A stretch of 64,000 bases of DNA, taken from NCBI GenBank assembly GCA_027605045.1, contig JAQFWX010000079.1, positions 1 through 64,000 on the forward strand, read 5' to 3'. This DNA is from Phallus indusiatus (lineage: Eukaryota; Basidiomycota; Agaricomycetes; Phallales; Phallaceae). Positions 55,825 through 64,000 of the stretch are shown here, one piece after another. A program made the translations under genes and the position numbers. The notes under the pieces are model-generated. The model worked only from the letters and a program-made list of their open reading frames with translations, was not told the DNA's origin and searched no databases. How positions within the stretch are numbered: the stretch's first letter is position 1; each line of letters starts with the position of its first letter.

Positions 55825-57958
55825 TCAATCTACCCATATTGGTTCAACTTTCCATTTTGCTCGCGGAGTGTAAGGGCCATCAGCAACACCCTCGCCAGCT
55901 TCCATTCTAATTTTGACGCTCCTGTGAACCAATACGCCCTGCTTGCTTTGTCTGGGAATTTCACGCGCTCTCCCTAGATTGACACTATTCGTAGGTGTGG
56001 TCAGTGTGTGCCCGTTGTGAAGCTGATTTTTAGAGACTAACGCGATACTGTCAACCCACTCATTCGTGACGTCGTTTTGTCTTCGAAGTTCAATCGGGAC
56101 AAGTTCCAAAATCCACCAGGAAGGAGATATCGACAATTGGTCGTAGATAGGGCATATAGCGTCCGCCACGTCTTCCTCTTCTTCAGTCATGATCAGTTCA
56201 GGATGAATCCCGTTATAACCAAATGAGATTAAATTTTGCTTTGCCGAGCTATCATTGACGTTAACAGGTATTTTACCACTTTCTTTTTCGAATACTAATG
56301 GTGATGTCGGAACGGGTGTGGGAGGTGTATAAAATAAGGGTGGAGGGCGGTCTGCGACGGCGGGATAAAGTGATGCGGGATCTAGACCAATTGTGCGCAA
56401 CAGGTCTGCGTGGAATCGTATTCCGGTATTAGCGAGGAAACATTGTCGAATCATCCACCGAAGGGATATGCGAGCCAGGTTATGACGACTTGAATTCTCC
56501 ACAGATCCGCCTCCAACGTCTGTAAATAAAGGGTGATTATGACATGATATGCATGCTTATATTGTTTTCTTGACGTACCACAATGACAACCCGAAAACCA
56601 GACTTCCTGAACGTCAGTTTCTTTTATGCGATTTGGATCCTCACAGGCATCAAAGGTAGCTTCTTTAACGCGCCAAGTACTTTGTCTTCTTCGCTTAGGT
56701 CTGGTCGAAGACGATGAAGACGTGGAAGACTCTGGAATTGAACATGGCGACTGAGCCATCATGCTCGGATCTCCCGCGATAATGGTATCGTCGTTTGGCG
56801 TCCCGGATTTGGGCATTTCACCAGGTTGAGTACCCAAACTGTCTTCATCGGCAGTTGGCCGATTATAAAAATTGGGTTGGAATTTAGCTCGACGTTCATC
56901 GAGAGAGATTGCGTGACGAAATGTCCGAATGGAGGAATTTGACGAAGTGAAGGGCAGACGTCGCGGAATCAGACCCACTGCGTTGACAGTGTCCCTGAAA
57001 ACAAACATTACCGAGATATTAGCGCGCTCTTCCGCCATCAACATACCATACACCTATGAATTCTATGTCGACGTCTATTGAAAATGCTTTTTTGAAAGCT
57101 GTGCTTTGAGCCCAGCCGATGTCATCTGTCCGCGAGAACATCTGGTAGGCAAAGGGTACTTGTTGATGGTTATCTGCTGGAAGCAATCCGACCTAAAAAT
57201 TAGTAATCGTCGTGAATATGCCTCTTTGATGACTGATCACGAGTTATTCCTACCTTATGGACCATTCCAGCTAAAGCGCGGGCGGTGTATGCACCACGAG
57301 AGAATCCCAATAGGCATATCTTATCCCCAGCCTCGTCTGAGAAAGAAAAAAAATGAATGTCAGCACAATGAAATTCTGACTGGCACTGGGCGGGTGACGT
57401 GATTCCTTACAGTTTTGCATCAAGAATTCGTATCCGGCTATAGGAGATCTAAACATTTGGTTGACATTGGAATTTCTTTTTTAATTACCCACCCATGACA
57501 TGAGCGTTTAGATTCCATGCGATCATCATATCGAGCGTTTTAGATACGCCTGCCATGAAAGGGGTAGCTACTTCTGGTACGGTATATGTTCCGATCCCTG
57601 CCTATCAGTAACTGAGTGAACTCAGGCTTCTTTGGCACGCTAAGACTGCGGAGAGGATGTCGAACCCACCTGATAATAAACCATCTGCTCTCGTCTGTTA
57701 TCCTTCGTCAACATTGAAAAGAACTGAACGACGTTGGAGTTCTTGTCGAGGTGTTTGTGTCAGAAAGCCTCAACGGCGAGGGAAATGAGAATGTTGTGAT
57801 TCACTTACGTCGGCATCAAAGCAATCCCCTGTGCCATCAAAGCAAAGGACCAGCGTCCTCGCGGGGTGAAAGGGAGGTATTACAGGATGAAGGAAGGGCT
57901 CTGCCTTGAACGAGCCTGATGACACCGCGGTGCTACTAGTAATGCTGGATATACTCAT
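55825..57958 (-). CDS. DUF2235 family protein (alpha/beta hydrolase, phospholipase-like)
   Basis: Multi-exon gene reading from 57958 down to a stop at 55825. The first exon has RTLVLCFDGTGD, the family's opening strand. Spliced exons follow with NSNVVQFFSMLTKDN, YYQAGIGTYT, then the nucleophile elbow LLGFSRGAYTARALAGM (GxSxG), and FIGVWDTVNAVGLIP. Next come EVWFSGCHCD and the disordered Ser/Pro-rich insertion seen in basidiomycete members. The last exon ends in PRAKWKVEPIWVD. This is the DUF2235 family, related to the catalytic domain of bacterial Tle1 phospholipases; in fungi its substrate is unknown. The last large exon (55825-56502 region) includes the C-terminal cap. Exon borders in the middle are approximate. 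A TATA-like run precedes the start by about 80 bp. Confidence 0.88.
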
Positions 57959-58038
57959 AATTGTAGTGTTGGCGGGGTGGCGTCGTATTGGGTAAGAAGA
58001 GAAAAGCCACTAGACCACTTGCGCCCTGTGAGCCTTCT

Positions 58039-58048
58039 TATATATATA
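58039..58048 (-). promoter_or_regulatory. TATA-like element of the DUF2235 gene
   Basis: An alternating TA run (TATATATA) on the minus strand about 80 bp before the ATG at 57958. Confidence 0.45.
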
Positions 58049-59152
58049 CAATCATGTCTCGTCCGCCTCGTTTCGATTCTAACTCGAACAATTGAGTAAT
58101 CCGAGAATCTCAGGCGCGGGAAGGCGTGTGGAATATATATAGATTATGGATTTGCTGGACCAGAGCTGGGGCTAATATCTTCATCATTCACAGGAAATCA
58201 ACGTATCATGTCAGCCTGTAGCTTGGGCTGCTTCTAGTCTAAAATATACACGCTCACATCAAATTCTGGTCAGGTGCAGTTAGATGGAGAAATACCAATT
58301 ACCATATCAAGCTCACAAGCGGAAATCTATTTACGGCAGTCTGCAATTGATTTCCCGAGCCCAAACTTCAAGCGTTACTTACTCATGGAGTATATGGGAA
58401 ACTTTATCGCTGCTTGCATTTTGAAAATAAAGTTTGAGACTGAATGGAAACACGACTTGATTATATGGTATTTTTGGCTTCCATAGTTTGCGCCGATGTA
58501 CCAATTGAAGGGAGAAGAGCGGAAAAGAGTTCATCTTCGTACAAGTTCAGTGGAAAACGTTTAGGCTTCAAATCAAGCTCAGGAACGTTGACTTTTGACA
58601 GCGAAAAAAAACCAGCTTGAAAAGATTTTTAAATATATATTCAATTTATTGTCATAGGAAGGATCTACCTGACTAATTTATGACAGTGCCGAATCGTTTT
58701 CCCAGTGACTTTCCCATGTCCCACGATGGATGATGTGGCTTATTCAGTTTTGCTTCTTTCATTTGAATTGCAGCTTCCACGATTCTTGAGTTTCATTAAA
58801 GATTGGCCGTGGAGGCGTCAACGTTCATGAAAGATGGAACTTGGTGAAAGATCCTTTTCTCGCGGTCAAAGCTCTGTTCGGGAACGGCAAGAAACGTGAC
58901 GCTGCATTAACATAGTCAGCGTCCACATTTTCCTAAATTCCTCTCAAAAATTAAACCCAACACTTACTACCTTACTACCTTATTGTTGATGATGCAGTAT
59001 GCTTCGCTTTAACCGTGTTCGCCGTCGTAGCCGGGAGCAGAAGCAGAAGCAGCTCAGTCGCCGAGTCACGCGCGGTCGGTACCGGGCTCGGGTATATGGT
59101 TTTAAGCCGCTGCCAATGCCACCCTGTGAAGAGACTTTTCACCGTTGCTACG
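58049..59152. other. Divergent intergenic region DUF2235 / DUF2828
   Basis: No gene seen. Short frame at 58274-58486 is unremarkable. The start of the DUF2828 gene could lie at 59015 instead of 59153; the extra residues are Arg/Ser-rich and not clearly conserved. Confidence 0.45.
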
Positions 59153-61594
59153 ATGGCTACACAATCCTTCGATGTTTATAAGGTGTATCCTTTCAAGCCA
59201 GCTTCAACAAATGACGAGTCCAAAAACAAATCCTCTTTGACGCAATCACGTCGTTGCGTTACATTACCTCCACTCCCCGAGTTGTATCAACCTTTTGATC
59301 AGCTTCTCGATTCTATTCCATCTGCGAAGTCAGTCGGCACGAAATCTGAAACAACGCCCTCGGTTTCGCATCCTTTTCTCGATGCTTTGGCTGGATTTCA
59401 GAATCGAACCGAAACGTGGAATGGTGCTGCAGCGTACAAAAGCACACTTTCTCCGTTATTGGACGTGTTTTTTGGTTTGTCTCAGAATACATATCCGGCA
59501 AGTTTGGTGGTTCTCTTGAGTGAGGCTTGGCATGCCGACCCAGATGGGACGCTGAGAGTTATATGGAACCTTCGTTCAATACATCAAGGCAAAGCGGCGA
59601 GAACAATGTTTTATCGTGCGTTTGCATGGCTTTATACGTCTCATCCCAAAACTGCCATCGCCAATCTTCACAATCTTGTTAATCCCGTGGTGCGATTCAC
59701 CATCAAAACCAAATCGCGGCCAGGACCAGGTTCTGATGAAGACGATATGGACGTTGTCACGTATGAAGATGCGGGTCTTGATGCGCGAGAGAAGACGAAT
59801 GAGATAGAAATCGGTCGGTCTCATGGATACTGGAAGGACCTTCTCAACATTCTTTTGCTGGTGACAACCGATCAGTGCAACCCTTTGTCCTCTTTCTCTT
59901 CTCTTTCTCAAGCTAATCGAGTTTCTTCATACGACGGTCGACGAAAGCCCGGGGATAAAGCCGGAGAAGAACCTTCTGTTAAAAAATCGCCCTCTGAAGC
60001 GCGCGGCGAAAAGTACATCGAATGGCATAACAGGCTTACGGACAAGCTGAAAAACGATCATACATATCGTGTGCTCTACGCTCGCGTTGCTCAACTTTTC
60101 GCAGACGCTCTTTCTCGGGATATAGACATTCTCAAAGAGATTGCTAATCCTAACACCTCTGCTGAACGCAAGCGTTCCATGACGTTTGACCTCACTCTGG
60201 TTGGGAAATGGGCGCCGACTCCTGGTGGCAGTCATGATCGTCTGACCAATATCTCCACCGCCATCTCCGATTTGCTTCACAATCGCGGACAGCTTAATGT
60301 CGTATCCAATATGCCATCCGACAGACCACTCAGTCAGGCAAATGCTCATGAGCTTCTCATGGCTTATACCCGTTGCGTTACTTCCCCACTGCGTCGATTC
60401 CTTCAGATCCCTGAAGTTGCCATGTCTGCTCAACAGTGGAACGCGATCAAGTATCATCGCGTACCTTCGAAATGTATGGAGCTGAACAAGACGTCATTCT
60501 TCAATCACGACGGAGATCGATTCTCTCAGTATCTGATTGACGTTTCTCTCGGGAAGAAGAAAATCAGCGGTGCGACACTCTTGCCTCATGAGTTGTTGCA
60601 AGAGGTGATAAAGACTAAACAAATGAACAAACCTCAAGAGAAGAAAATGAAGGAGATGTTCACCCAGGTTGTCAATGAACAGTGGCGTACGATGATCGCA
60701 CGCATTCGTGAAGCCGGAACTTTTGACAACGCTATTGCAGTCTGCGACGTATCGGGTAGCATGGGAAACATTTTCAGTTCCTACAGTGGTTCAACAACTC
60801 AACCTATCTTACCTGCTGTCGCGTTGTCGCTTGTTCTGTCCGAGATTGCGCGACCTCCTTGGAACGGGAAATTCATAACTTTTAGCCAAAGTCCTGAAAT
60901 GATTTCTTTGGATCCTACGGATAGTCTTGTTGACAGGGTGTCGAAGATCTGTGATAGTGCATGGGGAGCGAATACCGATTTTAACGCCGTTTTTACCAAG
61001 TTGATCCTTCCTGCTGCGATTGAAGCGAAATTGAAGCCTGAGGATATGGTGAAGCGGATTTTCGTGTATGTGATATTTCTACCTCGTACATTATTATTGT
61101 TTACACTCAAATCGGTGTCTCAGGTTCAGCGATATGCAATTCGACGACAGTCGGCCCCGTAGCACTGACGCTGCGTCTTGGGAGACGGAACATGACATTA
61201 TCAAAAAAGCATTTAGTCAAGCGGGTTACGAGCTTCCGGAACTTGTTTATTGGTGTGTTTGTGAAGTTATCTCCTCTCCGTTCTCACGTATGAATAATTT
61301 TTCTTTCGTCATTTCGATAGGAATTTGCAAGGTGATTTCGGGAAACCCGTCGCCAAAGACGAACCCGGCGTTGCGATGGTCAGTGGATTTAGTCCGAACT
61401 TGTTCAAATCTTTCTTGGAAGACAAGATGGAGGAGGTTGTTCAAGTCGTGCCGGAGAATGACGAAATGGCTGCCGACAGCGCCACCAGTCCTACTACTCC
61501 CGGGGCTAGTGTGAAATCGAAGCTTACTCCAGAGGAGAATATGTTGAAGATTCTGGGACATGAAAGCTTTTCGAACTTGAAGGTTTTGGGTTAG
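59153..61594 (+). CDS. DUF2828 protein with vWA-like MIDAS domain
   Basis: Three exons (59153-61065, 61124-61252, 61321-61594) sum to 2316 nt, 771 residues. The N-terminal helical repeat region includes HPFLDALAGFQNRTETWNG and LLSEAWHADPDGTLRVIWNLR with RSHGYWKDLLNILL. The C-terminal half is a von Willebrand A-like fold with AVCDVSGSMG (metal-binding DxSxS), ANTDF and VFSDMQFDDS (third metal loop). YELPELVYWNLQG is completed by splicing. The architecture resembles Ro60/TROVE proteins and is named DUF2828, found in plants, fungi and giant viruses; the function is unknown, although an RNA-binding scaffold role like Ro60 is conceivable. The frame is open to an ATG at 59015; I prefer MATQSFDVYK. 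Confidence 0.9.
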
Positions 61595-64000
61595 CTGAAG
61601 GTTGTTGGGGGGTATGCTACGTATGCGACCGAGAGGTCCAAAAAAGCTGAGGAGGGCAAGTAAATTATTCAAAATGAACCAAGCTCATTTGTGTATTATT
61701 GCTGTACGATGTGTGGTTTGATTGTTTGCAATCATAAGTAACGCCGCGCTTTGCGTGCGCAAGTAGTCTAATAAATAGCGTTTACTGTGAAAAATTCAAA
61801 GTCGCGCATGCGCTAATGCAAATCGGCATATAAATCGGCTTGAACTGTAAACGAGGCTTTGATCTATATCGGTGCATCGGTGCCAATGCCTTTAGCGCCT
61901 CGAGTTTCAATCCAGATCTTCGGTTCGGTCGAAGGTCCAGTAGAGACAATAATGACGTTTTAGAAAGAAAAGTAGAGATTGAGAGATGCGGAAGAAGCAA
62001 ACATTGCTAATAATTTACCATATTCTCATGCCAATAAGCTATTAGAAGGGCTCGCTTTATCCCATGAATGGGACAGTCGATGATTCAAATATTGGTAGAC
62101 TACATTCTATCTTTGTCATTGAAACAATGTAGCATACATGTTTATTTCCGACAGACAATGAATCTGATTTACGCACACAATCAAGTCTAAACAAAAGGGA
62201 TAGTGTTTTCAAACCTCAAAAATTGAAATAATTACCCAGATCATAAATGCTCATTTCGATGAAATTCAACCTCTAATTCCGCCTCATGCACATTTTCATT
62301 ACATTTCAACTGTTAAAATTACTCAATTTCCAGACTTCGGGATGAAAGTTATCCAAGCAATGCATGCGACTCTCTTTCCAAGCTCAGGATTGCCAGCTTT
62401 ATCCGTCGCGAATGTGAGAGTACTTGAAACGAAGCAAGAAGAAGTAAATAATCAATTAGAGTATCTTAGTACTTTATAAAGCCGATAGCGTGGAATTCTA
62501 ATTGTTTTCAATCGAAATAATTATTCATTGTCTATAGAGCTTGAATGCGTTCTCGCCTAGTTTCAATATCAGGACTCAATCTTTTTGATTTCGGTCAACT
62601 CGAGTCTCGCAGTAAATACTCGTCGATGTGAAAGTTGGTAGGCTATCAGTACGTATTTACTTGCAGAAGGCTTAGGTTCACAGTAACCGTTTACTACGGG
62701 TTTAGGGTTCCAACTTGAAATCACCGTTAATGGCAGTTTCGATGTCGGCGCTGTACAGGCTCACGTAGACTCATCAACCTATAAACATTTATCATCTTAT
62801 AAACGAACCTAGTACAAGTACACAGTTGACATGTGTAAATCAATAGGAAAAGTCACATCACATCTATGAAAATCAAGACGAGTGCATATCCGAATTTGGA
62901 AGATAATGGGATAAAACTGAAAACTGATTGTGGCCACTTCTCTTGAAATGAGACCTCCCTTGTTTTGGTAGAACTGAAAATAAGATTGATGTTTGCAATT
63001 CGTTGAAAGAAAACCTTAAGCTTGAAATTTAAAGTCAAAATTTGATCGTCTCTGTCTAACCACCTACCGGGCCAAACAAGCTACCATACGAAAAATATTT
63101 GACTGCATATAGGTCGAGGATTACTTGGAGAAGTCAAAAAGAATCTATGATTCAGACTGGAGTCAGTTGGAAGTTGGAACTTGTCTTGCGCCGTGGTCCG
63201 GCGTCAATAGAAGCTCACAGTCATCGGCTCAGCGCCCAATGTTCTTCTAGCGTTTCCCATACCTTTCACTTTCTTATGATGTATCGATGATGTCCATGAG
63301 AAATCGTCAATCACAAGGACCAAGTGAGAATATACCTCGTTCTTCCTTTGGAGCTTTTACTAAACAAAAAGAATCAGCTCGTTCTTAGGGACTTTTTTTT
63401 GGATGATAGTCGTGTCAAAGCCGTGATGGCCGCCTTTGTCCCAGTCTGAACACATTTCATTGAGTCTGGCGAAACCTACAAACGACGGACGGTATATGTC
63501 TTCCTCATTGCTCACTTACTGCGCCTATGAATAGACTGGGTCACCGAGCTCCATTCCCCAGTTAGTCGACATCCGATCCGTTTTAAAGCTTTCCTTTCCG
63601 GATTCATTGGAGCAGGTCCGTGGAACATTTTGACCGTTCCTTGCCTGTGATGATGCCCATCACATGCATCTTACTTCCGATTCTAGCTTGTTGTCCTGAT
63701 TTACCGCATTTCTGAATGATAGGATCCACCGCCAAATTGGCAATAGGCCCATGTAGAGCCAAATGCTAGGAACCATTGTCGTCGAATAAACAACATCACT
63801 TCCCCCTTGGCGAGGGAATATCTCAGCGCTCGCAACAAGGAGAAGACAAGTTCACTTGGCAAGGACCCACCTGATGGCTATTATCTGTTATTCTATCCAG
63901 TCTCAAAATACGAAGATCATTGAGCGAGTCTCTTAAGGCAGCTTCTTTTCCTTCTTGCTCTTACATAATGGCGATGAGCGGGTTTCACATTTTCAGCATG
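61595..64000. other. Right-edge region, no supportable gene
   Basis: The first 100 bp are the 3' untranslated region of the DUF2828 gene. Beyond this, frames are short on both strands. A minus-strand frame of about 50 codons near 63600-63770 is slightly protein-like but has no start and no recognisable motif. Confidence 0.45.

Noticed and set aside
1..64000. tRNA genes, rRNA, CRISPR arrays
   Set aside because: No convincing T-loop (GGTTCGANTCC-like) with a matching acceptor stem, no rRNA-like conserved blocks and no spaced direct repeats were seen; CRISPR is not expected in a fungus.

Overview
This window is eukaryotic and almost certainly from a filamentous basidiomycete, most likely an Agaricomycete. 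Genes are cut by many short GT-AG introns (about 45-80 nt) and include very small exons. Families include NST1, a two-finger GATA factor with an AreA-type N-terminal domain, a NEO1-type flippase, DUF2235 and DUF2828 proteins and fungal small secreted proteins. No tRNA, rRNA or CRISPR array was seen by eye. The species cannot be named from the sequence.

Layout. 1.8-2.8 kb: glutathione S-transferase (-). 5.5-6.5 kb: Rho2-like GTPase (-). 6.9-7.3 kb: C-terminal part of a single-pass membrane protein (-). 8.1-10.2 kb: divergent pair PET117 (-) and a ZNHIT2-like HIT zinc-finger protein (+). 12.0-16.0 kb: GATA transcription factor (-) with a long gene-free flank upstream. 23.3-27.7 kb: NEO1/ATP9-type P4-ATPase (+). 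28.0-33.8 kb: NST1 (-), divergent from a METTL16-like RNA methyltransferase (+, 34.1-36.1 kb). 36.7-37.8 kb: a 1.13-kb Mutator-like element with ~290-bp terminal inverted repeats, a 9-bp target duplication and a RecQ-like fragment inside. 38.3-39.2 kb: beta-carbonic anhydrase (+). 39.3-40.5 kb: short-chain dehydrogenase (-), divergent from a degenerate kinase-like protein (+). 43-47.7 kb: secreted-protein area with two small cysteine-containing proteins (-) and an SGNH/GDSL hydrolase (+). 49-55.6 kb: a segment of about 2.4 kb present three times in tandem, each copy carrying an unrecognised 188-codon-class gene (first copy broken, second and third intact). 55.8-58.0 kb: DUF2235 hydrolase (-). 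59.2-61.6 kb: DUF2828 protein with a vWA-like fold (+). The last 2.4 kb shows no supportable gene.

Gene models. I rebuilt most multi-exon genes by hand. In nearly all of them the exon lengths sum to a whole number of codons, which is an independent check. Five one-base frame breaks, all in or beside 4-nt homopolymers, remain in four otherwise well-conserved genes (ZNHIT2, NST1, METTL16 twice, SGNH hydrolase). With one base corrected at each, the totals become multiples of three, which suggests assembly or sequencing errors rather than dead genes.

The genes mostly serve unrelated housekeeping roles (mitochondrial complex IV assembly, RNP assembly, lipid flipping, RNA methylation, stress response, CO2 hydration). 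The accessory interest lies in the Mutator-like element, the tandem triplication and the secreted-protein area.
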